This document shows positions 48,193-57,166 of a stretch of DNA of 64,000 bases, piece after piece (position 1 is the first letter of the stretch; every line of letters starts with the position of its first letter). A model generated the notes under the pieces. It made no database searches, had not been told where the DNA came from, and saw nothing but the letters and a program-made list of their open reading frames with translations. The DNA is taken from positions 2,046,001-2,110,000 of the forward strand of contig NZ_JACCFH010000001.1 in the NCBI RefSeq assembly GCF_013410775.1. The letters run 5' to 3'. Made by a program: the position numbers and the translations under genes. The stretch is from Sphaerotilus montanus. GTDB taxonomy: Bacteria; Pseudomonadota; Gammaproteobacteria; Burkholderiales; Burkholderiaceae_C.

Positions 48193-49359
48193 ATGCGTAG
48201 CTTCCAGCGCGACCTGTCGCTGTCTGCCGTCGTTGCCGGCTTCGTGGCGATGCTGGTCGGCGTGACCAGCTCGATCGTGGTCGTCTTCCAGGCCGCGCAG
48301 GCGCTGGGTGCGACCCCGGCGCAGGTCACGTCGTGGATCTGGTCGATCTGCGTCGGCACCGGCCTGACCAGCATCGGCCTGAGCGTCTGGTACCGCCGCC
48401 CGGTGCTCACCGCCTGGGCGACGCCCGGCGCGGCGATGCTGGTGAGCGCGGCAGCAGGCGTGACGATGCCCGAGGCGATCGGCGGGTTCATCGTCAGCGC
48501 GCTGCTGATCACGCTGTCGGGCATGACGGGCCTGTTCGCCCGTGTGATGGACCGGATTCCGCAGCCGCTGGCGGCCGGGCTGCTGGGCGGCGTGCTGGCG
48601 CGCTTTGCGCTGGACGCGTTTGGCGCGATGCCGGGCGATCCGGGGCTGGTCGGCGCGATGTTCCTGGCCTACCTGTTCGGCCGCCGCTTCTGGCCGCGTT
48701 ACGCGGTGCCGGGGGTGCTGGCGGTGGGGCTGGGCGTGGCCTGGGCGCTGGGGCGGATGCACCTGGACACGGTGGACTGGCGGCTCGGCACACCCGTCTG
48801 GACCACGCCCGAGTTCACCTTGCGCGGCCTGTTCGGCGTGGCGCTGCCGCTGTTCGTCGTGACGATGGCGTCGCAGAACCTGCCCGGTGTCGCTGCCCAG
48901 CGTGCCGCTGGCTACGACACGCCCGTCTCTCCGGTCATTGCCACGACGGGTCTGACCACGCTGCTGCTGGCCCCCTTCGGCGGCTATGCGCTCAACCTCG
49001 CGGCGATCACCGCCTCCATCTGCATGAGCCGCGAGGCGCACGAAGACCCGGCGCGCCGCTGGCCTTCGGCGGTGATGGCGGGGGTCTTCTACCTGGGCGT
49101 CGGGCTGGCCGCGGGCGCCGTGGCCGGGCTGATCGGTGCGTTTCCGAAGGCGCTGGTGCTGGCGGTGGCGGGCTTTGCGCTGCTGGGCACGATCGGCGGC
49201 GGACTCGGCGTGGCCATGGCCGACCTGCGCTGGAGAGAGCCGGCGCTGGTGACCTTTCTCGTCACGCTCAGCGGGCTGTCGATGGCGGGGATCGGCTCGG
49301 CGTTCTGGGGCGTGGTGGCGGGGGCCGTCTGCGTGGCGATCACCACCCCACGCCGCTGA
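48193..49359 (+). CDS. benE: BenE-family transporter
   Basis: The protein has 388 aa from ATG 48193, 15 bases after the kinase stop. About 11-12 TM segments are visible. Family motifs are AVVAGFVAMLVGVTSSIVVVF, AWATPGAAML, SGMTGLFARVMDRIPQPLAAGLLGGVLARF and TMASQNLPGVAAQRAAGYDTPVSP, which are of the benzoate/NCS2-like type. It probably exports or imports an aromatic acid, but the substrate is not proven. Confidence 0.9.
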   Translation: MRSFQRDLSLSAVVAGFVAMLVGVTSSIVVVFQAAQALGATPAQVTSWIWSICVGTGLTSIGLSVWYRRPVLTAWATPGAAMLVSAAAGVTMPEAIGGFIVSALLITLSGMTGLFARVMDRIPQPLAAGLLGGVLARFALDAFGAMPGDPGLVGAMFLAYLFGRRFWPRYAVPGVLAVGLGVAWALGRMHLDTVDWRLGTPVWTTPEFTLRGLFGVALPLFVVTMASQNLPGVAAQRAAGYDTPVSPVIATTGLTTLLLAPFGGYALNLAAITASICMSREAHEDPARRWPSAVMAGVFYLGVGLAAGAVAGLIGAFPKALVLAVAGFALLGTIGGGLGVAMADLRWREPALVTFLVTLSGLSMAGIGSAFWGVVAGAVCVAITTPRR

Positions 49360-49367
49360 CCGTCCCC

Positions 49368-49395
49368 GTCATTCCCGCGAAAGCGGGAACCCACC
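49368..49395. repeat. REP-like element
   Basis: GTCA followed by a 7-bp hairpin TTCCCGC-GAAA-GCGGGAA and CCCACC. It is the same design as the pair near 22331, in the gap after benE. Confidence 0.6.
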
Positions 49396-49410
49396 CACCA
49401 CCTCACCACC

Positions 49411-49677
49411 TCACCGCCCCGTCCGCCGCAACTCCCGCTGCAGATAGAGATAGAGCCCCTCCACCTTCTCCCGCGCCCACGGCGTCTGCCGCAGGAACTT
49501 CAGGCTCGACTTGACGCTCGGGTTGCTGGCGAAGCAGCGCGCTGGCACGCGCTCGTTCAGCCCGTCCCAGCCGTAGTGGTCGGCCAGTGTGGTGACGATG
49601 TGTTCCAGGGTCAGGCCGTGGAGCGGGTTGCGGGGCTGGGTAGGCGGCGGAGGGGGAGGCGCAGCGGGATCTTGCAT
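49411..49677 (-). CDS. VF530-family (DUF2132) DNA-binding protein
   Basis: The protein has 88 aa from ATG 49677. A Pro-rich N-terminus is followed by [47 protein letters not shown] and [11 protein letters not shown], the full VF530/DUF2132 core. The family is implicated in DNA binding; its role is unknown. It is divergent from the helicase. Confidence 0.88.
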   Translation of the reverse strand: MQDPAAPPPPPPTQPRNPLHGLTLEHIVTTLADHYGWDGLNERVPARCFASNPSVKSSLKFLRQTPWAREKVEGLYLYLQRELRRTGR

Positions 49678-49757
49678 TGGCGGGATTCTGCCCGGATGGC
49701 CTGCCTCGCTATCATCCGCCCCCGCTTGCTCCATTCCGCGTTCCCCGCGCGACCCTC

Positions 49758-51827
49758 ATGGCCGAAGCCCCTTCCACCCTCAACCCCGCCCAGCTCCAGG
49801 CCGTCTACCACCTGCACAGCCCCTGCCTCGTGCTGGCCGGTGCCGGCTCCGGCAAGACGCGGGTGATTACGCACAAGATCGCGCGGCTGCTGCAGGAGGG
49901 CATCGCGCCGTCGCAGATCGGCGCCATCACCTTCACCAACAAGGCCGCGCAGGAAATGCGCGAGCGGGCGCGGGCGCTGGTGGGCGCGCGGGCGGCGAAG
50001 GATCTGCTGATCGCCACCTTCCACTCGCTCGGCGTGCGCCTGCTGCGCGAGGATGGCGAGCGGCTCGGGCTGAAGCCGAAGTTCTCGATCCTGGACGCGG
50101 ACGACGTGCTCGGCGTGCTGCGGGACGCGGGCGGCACGACGGACGCCAAGCTCGCCCGCAGCTGGCAGTGGACCATCAGCCTGTGGAAGAACAACGGCCT
50201 CACGCCCGAGCAGGCCGAGGCCGCCGCCCAGGACGACGACGAGCGCATCGCCGCCCGGGTGATGAAGCTCTACGAGGAGCGGCTGCTGGCGTATTCGGCG
50301 GTGGATTTCGACGACCTGATCAGCCTGCCGCTCAAGCTGCTGCAGACCGACGAGGACACCCGCCTGAAGTGGCAGCGCAAGCTGCGCCACGTGCTCGTCG
50401 ACGAATACCAGGACACCAACGCGACCCAATATGACCTGCTCAAGGCGCTGGTCGGCCAGGACGGCATCTTCACCGCCGTGGGCGACGACGACCAGAGCAT
50501 CTACGGCTGGCGCGGCGCGACAATCGAGAACCTCAAGCGCCTGCCGCTGGACTATCCGAACCTCAAGGTGATCCCGCTGGAGCAGAACTACCGCTCCACC
50601 AGCGCCATCCTGACCGCTGCCAACAACGTCATCGCGCTGAATCCCAAGATCTTCCAGAAGAAACTGTGGAGCGACTTGGGCGAGGGCGAGCCGGTGAAGG
50701 TGGTCGAATCCGACCAGGAAGAGCACGAGGCCGAGCGCGCCGTGACCCGGATCATGGCCATCCGCGCCAACACCACGGGCGAATACACCGGCATCACCGA
50801 GTGGAAGGATTTCGCCATCCTCTACCGCGCCAACCACCAGAGCCGCAAGCTTGAAGAGGCGCTGCGCAAGGCCCAGATTCCCTACAAGGTCTCCGGCGGA
50901 CAGAGCTTCTTCGACCGCGCCGAGATCAAGGACCTGTGCGGCTGGCTGCGGCTGCTGGTGAACCAGGACGACGATCCCGCTTTCCTGCGCGCCGTGACGA
51001 CCCCGAAGCGCGGCATCGGCCACACGACGCTGGCGGCCTTGAGCGACTTTTCCGGCAAATGGCGCGTGAGTCTGTTCGAGGCGCTGTTTCAGGAGTCGCT
51101 CGGCACGGCGCTGAGTGCCAAGGCGATTGGCTCGCTGCATGAGTTCGGCCGCTATGTGAACGACCTCGAATACCGCGCTCGCCACACCGTCGGCGCCGAA
51201 GCGGCCAGGCCGATGCTGCTGGAGTGGCTCACCGACATCGGCTACGAGCAGCACCTGCTGGACAACGAGGAGAACCCCAAGGTCGCGGCCGCGCGCTGGT
51301 CGAACGTGATCGACTTCATCGACTGGGTAGCCAAGCGCTGCGGCGGCGAGATCGACAACGATGGCGGCATGACGGTCGAGACCGAGAAGAAGAGCGTGCT
51401 CGATGTGGCGCAGTCGATCAGCGTGATCCTGAGCCTGGCCGAGCGTGGCGACCAGGACCAGAACATGGTCACCCTGTCCACGCTGCACGCCAGCAAGGGG
51501 CTGGAGTGGCCGCACGTCGTGCTGGTCGGCGTCAACGAGGGCACGCTGCCCTTCAAGCGCGACGAGGAAGACATGACCGCCGAGCGGCTGGAGGAAGAGC
51601 GCCGCCTGATGTACGTCGGCATCACCCGCGCCCGGCGCACGCTGCTGGTCAGCACGCTCCTGCGGCAGAAGCGCGGGCGCGAGATCAAGCGCGCCTTTCC
51701 GAGCCGCTTCATCGGCGAGATGAAGCTGGACGAGCGGGTCATCAAGGAAAACCCGCGCGACCGGATCGCGGCACAGCGGGCGGCATTTGCGGCGCGGGCG
51801 GCGCAAGCGGGCAAGCCACCGGCCTGA
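49758..51827 (+). CDS. rep: Rep-type UvrD-family DNA helicase
   Basis: The protein has 689 aa from ATG 49758. SF1A motifs in order are AGAGSGKTRVIT (motif I, about residues 27-39), TFTNKAAQEM (Ia), VDEYQDTNATQ (II), GDDDQSIYGWRGA (III), LEQNYRSTSAI (IV), TLHASKGLEW (V) and VGITRARRTLLVS (VI). Rep translocates 3' to 5' and clears proteins ahead of forks. UvrD is an alternative, but the length and absence of a UvrD-type C-terminal extension favour Rep. Its 3' end overlaps an EAL gene on the other strand. Confidence 0.93.
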   Translation: MAEAPSTLNPAQLQAVYHLHSPCLVLAGAGSGKTRVITHKIARLLQEGIAPSQIGAITFTNKAAQEMRERARALVGARAAKDLLIATFHSLGVRLLREDGERLGLKPKFSILDADDVLGVLRDAGGTTDAKLARSWQWTISLWKNNGLTPEQAEAAAQDDDERIAARVMKLYEERLLAYSAVDFDDLISLPLKLLQTDEDTRLKWQRKLRHVLVDEYQDTNATQYDLLKALVGQDGIFTAVGDDDQSIYGWRGATIENLKRLPLDYPNLKVIPLEQNYRSTSAILTAANNVIALNPKIFQKKLWSDLGEGEPVKVVESDQEEHEAERAVTRIMAIRANTTGEYTGITEWKDFAILYRANHQSRKLEEALRKAQIPYKVSGGQSFFDRAEIKDLCGWLRLLVNQDDDPAFLRAVTTPKRGIGHTTLAALSDFSGKWRVSLFEALFQESLGTALSAKAIGSLHEFGRYVNDLEYRARHTVGAEAARPMLLEWLTDIGYEQHLLDNEENPKVAAARWSNVIDFIDWVAKRCGGEIDNDGGMTVETEKKSVLDVAQSISVILSLAERGDQDQNMVTLSTLHASKGLEWPHVVLVGVNEGTLPFKRDEEDMTAERLEEERRLMYVGITRARRTLLVSTLLRQKRGREIKRAFPSRFIGEMKLDERVIKENPRDRIAAQRAAFAARAAQAGKPPA

Positions 51828-53607
51828 GTGATGGCGCCGATGCCGTGTCCATGACCAGCCGGTGCTGGATGCGCGCCTGGCCCAGCAGCCGTCCCATCGT
51901 GGCGGCATCCAGCGGGTGCGACAGCAGGTGGCCCTGGAACTCATCGCAGCCGTGGCGGCGCAGGAAGTCGAGCTGGTCCTCGCGCTCGACCCCCTCCGCC
52001 ACCACCCGCAGCCCCAGCGTGTGCCCCAGACCGATCACGGCGGCAGCGACCTTGGCGCCGTTGCCCTGCAGCGTGGCCAGGAAGACCCGGTCGATCTTCA
52101 GCTCGTCCAGCGGCAGCCGGCTCAGTCTGGCCAGCGAGGAGTAGCCGCTGCCGAAGTCGTCCACCGCGATGCGCACCCCTGCCGCGCGCAGCGCCTGCAG
52201 GCGCTGGCCGAGCCGCTCGACGTCGTGCATCAGCGCCGGCTCGGTCAGCTCCAGCGTGAGCGTGCCGCCGGGCAGGCCGTGGTCGACCAGTGTCCTGAGC
52301 ACGCCGGAGACGAAGTCGGGCTGGGCGATCTCCAGCCGCGAGACGTTGATCGCGATGCGCGGCACGTCCAGCCCCTGGTCGCGCCAGCGCCGGATCTGGT
52401 GGCAGGTGTTCTCCAGCACCCAGGTGCCGATCCGGGTGATGAGGCCGGTGTCTTCGGCGAGCGCGATGAACTCGACCGGCTCGATCCGGCCGAGGTCGCG
52501 GTCGCGCCAGCGCAGCAGGGCCTCGGCGCCCGTGAGCGCGCCGGTGTGCAGATCGGCCTGTGGCTGGAAATGCAGCTCGAAGCTCGATTGCGCCAGCGCC
52601 CGGCGCAGCGCTCCTTCCAGCTGCAGCCGGCGCATCGCGCCACGGCCCAGCGCCGAGCCATAGACGACACAGCCGTTGCGGCCCTGGCGCCTGGCCTCGT
52701 GCCGGGCCAGCGTGGCGTGCCGGATCAGCACCTCGGGCTGGTGGCCGTCGTGCGGAAACACGGCCACTCCCGCATGGCCCCCCACGACGAGGCGGTGGTC
52801 GCCCAGATCGACCGGGTCGTCGAGTCGCTGCAGGAGTTCGCAGGCCAGGGCCTCGGCGTCGGCGGACCGCGCCAGGGGCACGATGATCACGGCCAGCCCG
52901 TCGTCGCAGCGGGTCAACTGGGCCCGCAGACGACCGGCGTGGCGTGCCTCGATGGCCACCAGCGCCACCTGCAGCCGGTGTTCGATCGCCTGCTGGAGCG
53001 GCGCACGCAGGTCGGCGCCCAGGGTCAGCACGACCTCGTCGAAGCGCTCCAGACCCAGCAGCACCAGCGCGCCGACCTGCGCGCTGGCACTGGCGTGCTG
53101 CAGCACGCGGGTCAGCGGGGCGTGCAGCGTCGCGGCGATGTCCTCCGCAGCGGCGGGCCCGGCGCGCAGCCGGCCCAGGTGGCCGACGACGCGGACCAGC
53201 TCGTCCGGATGCGCGCTGGCGCGGACCAGCGACACGGCGCCGGCGTCGAGCGCGCGGTGGCGCAGCACGGTGGTGTCGTCCCCGGGTTGTGGCGAGAGCC
53301 AGGCGACCATGGGCGCTCCGCTGCCCGGGTCTGCACGCAGGTCGGCCGCGTGCTGGCGGTTCGCGCCGCGTGGCGGGCCGAACTCCCGCACCACGACATC
53401 GGCAGGCGCCTGCCCGTGCTCTCCCGGCAGCACCGGTTGCAGCCCGCGGTCCAGCAGGGCGCCCGCCAGCATCGCCCGCCAGGGGCGGCTGACCTGCAGC
53501 AGCACCCGCGTTGGCGGGCACGGACCGCCGTGCACGGCATCCAGGACGGGCAGCGTGCCGCGGTACGCTGTCGGTCCACTCGCGGAGGGCAGGGGGAAGG
53601 AAACCAT
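51742..53607 (-). CDS. EAL-domain c-di-GMP phosphodiesterase with degenerate receiver and GGDEF domains
   Basis: The protein has 621 aa. Residues 30-150 look like a receiver-type fold with the usual phosphoacceptor lost (ALDAGAVSLVRASAHPDEL resembles the end of such domains). A GGDEF-like domain follows with the signature replaced by RCDDGL, so no cyclase activity is expected. The EAL domain at about 345-580 keeps GAEALLRW, INVSRLEI, LELTEPALM, DDFGSGYSS, DELKIDRVF and VVAEGVE. The last 29 residues are encoded by the antisense of the helicase 3' end. It is convergent with rep (86-base overlap). Confidence 0.9.
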   Translation of the reverse strand: MVSFPLPSASGPTAYRGTLPVLDAVHGGPCPPTRVLLQVSRPWRAMLAGALLDRGLQPVLPGEHGQAPADVVVREFGPPRGANRQHAADLRADPGSGAPMVAWLSPQPGDDTTVLRHRALDAGAVSLVRASAHPDELVRVVGHLGRLRAGPAAAEDIAATLHAPLTRVLQHASASAQVGALVLLGLERFDEVVLTLGADLRAPLQQAIEHRLQVALVAIEARHAGRLRAQLTRCDDGLAVIIVPLARSADAEALACELLQRLDDPVDLGDHRLVVGGHAGVAVFPHDGHQPEVLIRHATLARHEARRQGRNGCVVYGSALGRGAMRRLQLEGALRRALAQSSFELHFQPQADLHTGALTGAEALLRWRDRDLGRIEPVEFIALAEDTGLITRIGTWVLENTCHQIRRWRDQGLDVPRIAINVSRLEIAQPDFVSGVLRTLVDHGLPGGTLTLELTEPALMHDVERLGQRLQALRAAGVRIAVDDFGSGYSSLARLSRLPLDELKIDRVFLATLQGNGAKVAAAVIGLGHTLGLRVVAEGVEREDQLDFLRRHGCDEFQGHLLSHPLDAATMGRLLGQARIQHRLVMDTASAPSLRPVACPLAPPAPQMPPAVPRSGRAGFP

Positions 53608-53683
53608 GCCACCTTATCGGAGTGGTGCGGGCGGGCTTGATCCCCGCCCGGGCTGCCCAGGGACGGGCCATGTGCGGGGGCCC

Positions 53684-53689
53684 TACAAT
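53684..53689 (+). promoter_or_regulatory. Possible -10 element before yajC
   Basis: TACAAT lies 55 bases before the yajC GTG. No clear -35 was found. Judged by motif only. Confidence 0.3.
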
Positions 53690-53743
53690 CCAACGCTTTG
53701 TCTCATCCGACAACCCTGTCCTTCCCCGTCGAGGAGTTCGAAC

Positions 53744-54067
53744 GTGTTCATTTCCAATGCCTACGCACAGACCGCAGGCGCCGCAGCCGGTGGCATGTCA
53801 TCCCTGACGCAGATGCTGCCGCTGGTGCTGATGTTCGTGGTGCTGTACTTCATCATGATCCGCCCCCAGATGAAGAAGCAGAAGGAGCACAAGGCCATGA
53901 TCGACGCGCTCGGCAAGGGCGACGAGGTCGTCACCGGTGGTGGTCTGCTGGGCCGCATCACCAAGGTCGACGAGCAGTACGTGTCCGTCGAGATCGCCGG
54001 CAACGTGGTCGTGCAGCTCCAGCGCAGCGCGGTGGTCCAGGTCCTGCCCAAGGGCACGATCAAGTAA
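53744..54067 (+). CDS. yajC: Preprotein translocase subunit YajC
   Basis: The protein has 107 aa from GTG 53744, which has GAGGAG at 53731-53736. A single TM segment (LPLVLMFVVLYFIMIRPQ) is followed by the conserved KKQKEHKAMIDALGKGDEVVTGGGLLGRI cytoplasmic domain. YajC associates with SecDF at the Sec translocon. First gene of yajC-secD-secF. Confidence 0.96.
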   Translation: MFISNAYAQTAGAAAGGMSSLTQMLPLVLMFVVLYFIMIRPQMKKQKEHKAMIDALGKGDEVVTGGGLLGRITKVDEQYVSVEIAGNVVVQLQRSAVVQVLPKGTIK

Positions 54068-54124
54068 TCTGCCCTCTGGCTCACCCACAATAGAGAGCGC
54101 GCCTGTCCCAGGCCGGTCAGCACG

Positions 54125-56029
54125 ATGAATCGCTATCCCTGGTGGAAGTACCTGATCCTCGGCATCGCCGTGGTGGTGGGGCTGCTGTACACCCTGCCCA
54201 ACTTCTTCGGCGAGGCGCCTGCCGTGCAGGTCTCCAGCGCCCGGGCCACGGTCAAGATCGACGCGGGCATGGTTTCGCGCGTGGAGCAGGCGGTCAAGGC
54301 GGCCGGGCTCCAGCCGGACTTCGTCCAGCTCGAAGGGCTGTCGGTGCGGGCCCGTCTGGCCGACACCGACGCGCAGCTCAAGGCGCGTGACGCGATCGTC
54401 AAGGCGCTCAATCCCGATCCGGCCGACCCGTCGTACATCGTCGCGCTGAACCTGGTCTCGCGCTCGCCGCAGTGGCTGACCAGCCTGCACGCGCTGCCGA
54501 TGTACCTGGGTCTGGACCTGCGCGGCGGCGTGCACTTCCTGATGCAGGTCGACATGGCCGCGGCGCTGACCAAGAAGACCGAGTCGCTGACCAGCGACGT
54601 GCGCACGCTGCTGCGCGACAAGTCGATCCGCCACAGCGGCATCAACCGCGCCGGCGACAGCATCGAGGTCCGCCTGCGCGACCGCGAGACGCTCGACAAG
54701 GCGCGCCTGGCGCTGACCGACGCCCAGGCGGACGTGGCCTGGACCGAAGGCACCGACCCGGCCGAGCTCAAGCTGACCGGCCGCATCAAGCCCGAGGCGG
54801 TGCGCAACGTCGGCCAGCAGGCGCTGACGCAGAACATCAACACCCTGCACAACCGGATCAACGAACTCGGCGTGTCCGAGCCGGTGATCCAGCAGCAGGG
54901 CACCGACCGCGTGGTCGTGCAGCTGCCCGGCGTGCAGGACGTGGCCAAGGCCAAGGACATCATCGGCCGCACGGCGACACTCGAAGTGCGCATGGTCGAC
55001 GACAGCGCCGAGGCGCAGGCCGCGCTGACCGGCAGCGGCCCCGTGCCCTTCGGCACCGAGAAGTTCCTGGAGCGCGGCGGCGTGCCCATCATCGTCAAGC
55101 GCCAGGTGGTGCTGACGGGCGAGAACCTCACCGACGCGCAGGCCGGTTTCGACGACACCCAGCAGCCCGCCGTCCACCTGACGCTCGATGCCCGCGGCTC
55201 GCGCATCTTCCGCGACGTGACGCGCGAGAGCATCGGCAAGCGCATGGCCATCCTGCTGTTCGAGAAGGGCAAGGGCGAGGTCGTGACCGCGCCGGTGATC
55301 CGTTCGGAAATCGGTGGGGGCCGCGTGCAGATCTCGGGCTCGATGACGCCGATGGAGTCGGCCGACACCGCGCTGCTGCTGCGTGCCGGCTCCCTGGCTG
55401 CGCCGATGGAGATCATCGAGGAGCGCCTGATCGGCCCGAGCCTGGGCGCCGAGAACATCACCAAGGGCTTTGACAGCGTGCTGTACGGCTTCATCGCCAT
55501 CGCCATCTTCATGTCCGCCTACTACATGCTGTTCGGCGTGTTCTCGACGCTGGCACTGGGCGTGAACCTGCTGCTGCTGGTGGCCATCCTGTCGATGCTG
55601 CAGGCCACGCTCACGCTGCCGGGCATCGCCGCCATCGCGCTGGTGCTGGGCATGGCGATCGACGCCAACGTGCTGATCAACGAGCGCGTGCGCGAGGAAC
55701 TGCGCAGCGGCACCTCGCCGCAGATGGCCATCCACCTCGGCTACGAGCGGGCCTTCGCCACCATCCTGGACTCGAACGTGACGACGCTGATCGCCGGCGT
55801 GGCGCTGCTGGCCTTCGGCTCGGGGCCGGTGCGCGGCTTCGCGGTGGTGCATTGCCTGGGCATCCTGACCTCGATGTTCTCGGCCGTGTTCTTCTCGCGC
55901 GGGCTGGTCAATCTCTGGTACGGCCGCAAGAAGAAGCTGCAGGGCGTCTCGATCGGTCAGGTCTGGAAGCCGGCGTCCGTGCCGGGTTCCTCGCCGACCA
56001 CGACCGCCGTCACCACCCCCAAGGCCTGA
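54125..56029 (+). CDS. secD: Protein-export membrane protein SecD
   Basis: The protein has 634 aa. TM1 is at about 8-28, then the conserved periplasmic head with LGLDLRGGVHFLMQVD and RINELGVSEPVIQQQG, and the GGGRVQISG loop; five more TM segments at about 450-615 include the proton-path helix ALVLGMAIDANVLINERVREE. SecDF uses the proton-motive force to pull preproteins out. It lies 58 bases after yajC and 13 bases before secF. Confidence 0.97.
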   Translation: MNRYPWWKYLILGIAVVVGLLYTLPNFFGEAPAVQVSSARATVKIDAGMVSRVEQAVKAAGLQPDFVQLEGLSVRARLADTDAQLKARDAIVKALNPDPADPSYIVALNLVSRSPQWLTSLHALPMYLGLDLRGGVHFLMQVDMAAALTKKTESLTSDVRTLLRDKSIRHSGINRAGDSIEVRLRDRETLDKARLALTDAQADVAWTEGTDPAELKLTGRIKPEAVRNVGQQALTQNINTLHNRINELGVSEPVIQQQGTDRVVVQLPGVQDVAKAKDIIGRTATLEVRMVDDSAEAQAALTGSGPVPFGTEKFLERGGVPIIVKRQVVLTGENLTDAQAGFDDTQQPAVHLTLDARGSRIFRDVTRESIGKRMAILLFEKGKGEVVTAPVIRSEIGGGRVQISGSMTPMESADTALLLRAGSLAAPMEIIEERLIGPSLGAENITKGFDSVLYGFIAIAIFMSAYYMLFGVFSTLALGVNLLLLVAILSMLQATLTLPGIAAIALVLGMAIDANVLINERVREELRSGTSPQMAIHLGYERAFATILDSNVTTLIAGVALLAFGSGPVRGFAVVHCLGILTSMFSAVFFSRGLVNLWYGRKKKLQGVSIGQVWKPASVPGSSPTTTAVTTPKA

Positions 56030-56041
56030 CAGGAGCCCGCC

Positions 56042-57085
56042 ATGGAATTCTTCCGTTTCCGGCGCGACATCCCGTTCATGCGGCATGCGCTGGTGTTCAA
56101 CGTCATCTCCTTCGTCACCTTCGCGCTGGCGGTGTTCTTCCTGTTCACGCGCGGGTTGCACCTGTCGATCGAGTTCACGGGCGGCACGGTCATCGAGACC
56201 GAGTACGCCCAGAGCGCCGACATCGCCAAGGTGCGCTCGACCGTCGAGGCGATGAACTTCGGCGAGGTGCAGGTGCAGAAGTTCGGCACCTCGCGCGACG
56301 TGCTGATCCGCCTGCCGCTGCGGGGCGATGTCAAGCAGTCCGAGGTGGTGGGCCGCGTCTACGCGCAGCTCTGTGCCGCCGAGGGTGGCCTGCTCAAGCC
56401 GGTGCAGACCACCACGCCCAAGGGCGAGACCATCAGCCGCCAGGCCTGCGAGGCCGGCTCCGGCGCCACCGCCACCGAGCCGCTCAAGCTGACCCGCAGC
56501 GAGTTCGTCGGCCCGCAGGTCGGCAAGGAGCTCGCCGAGGACGGGCTCAAGGCGCTGGCCTTCGTGGTCGCCGGCATCATGATCTATCTGGCCGTGCGCT
56601 TCGAGTGGAAGTTCGCGGTCGCCGCGATCATCGCCAACCTGCACGACGTGATCATCATCCTGGGCTTCTTTGCCTTCTTCCAGTGGGAGTTCTCGCTGGC
56701 GGTGCTGGCGGCGGTGCTGGCGGTGCTGGGCTACTCGGTCAACGAGTCGGTGGTGATCTTCGACCGGATCCGCGAGGCCTTCCGCAAGTTCCGCAAGATG
56801 ACGACGTCCGAGGTCATCGACCACGCCATCACCAGCACGATGAGCCGCACGATCATCACGCACGGCTCGACGCAGATGATGGTGCTGTCGATGCTGCTGT
56901 TCGGCGGCCCGACGCTGCACTACTTCGCCCTGGCGCTGACGATCGGCATCCTGTTCGGCATCTACTCGTCGGTGTTCGTGGCCGCGGCCATCGCGATGTG
57001 GCTGGGTGTCAAGCGTGAGGATCTGATCGGCAACGTCCGCAAGGACCAGGATCCGAACGATCCGAATTCAGGCGCAGTGGTCTGA
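56042..57085 (+). CDS. secF: Protein-export membrane protein SecF
   Basis: The protein has 347 aa. TM1 is at about 17-38, the periplasmic part contains IEFTGGTVIETEY, then five TM segments with VLGYSVNESVVIFDRIRE and SRTIITHGSTQMMVLSMLLFGG. A Cys-containing loop (CAAEGGLLKPV...RQACEAG) is longer than usual. It pairs with SecD. Last of the operon. Confidence 0.97.
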   Translation: MEFFRFRRDIPFMRHALVFNVISFVTFALAVFFLFTRGLHLSIEFTGGTVIETEYAQSADIAKVRSTVEAMNFGEVQVQKFGTSRDVLIRLPLRGDVKQSEVVGRVYAQLCAAEGGLLKPVQTTTPKGETISRQACEAGSGATATEPLKLTRSEFVGPQVGKELAEDGLKALAFVVAGIMIYLAVRFEWKFAVAAIIANLHDVIIILGFFAFFQWEFSLAVLAAVLAVLGYSVNESVVIFDRIREAFRKFRKMTTSEVIDHAITSTMSRTIITHGSTQMMVLSMLLFGGPTLHYFALALTIGILFGIYSSVFVAAAIAMWLGVKREDLIGNVRKDQDPNDPNSGAVV

Positions 57086-57166
57086 CGCCCGCGCGCATTT
57101 GGCTGGTGTAGAGTAGGCGGTTCTTTCATCTTCTGATCCGTTCGCACGGACTCCGGCTCGACACCC

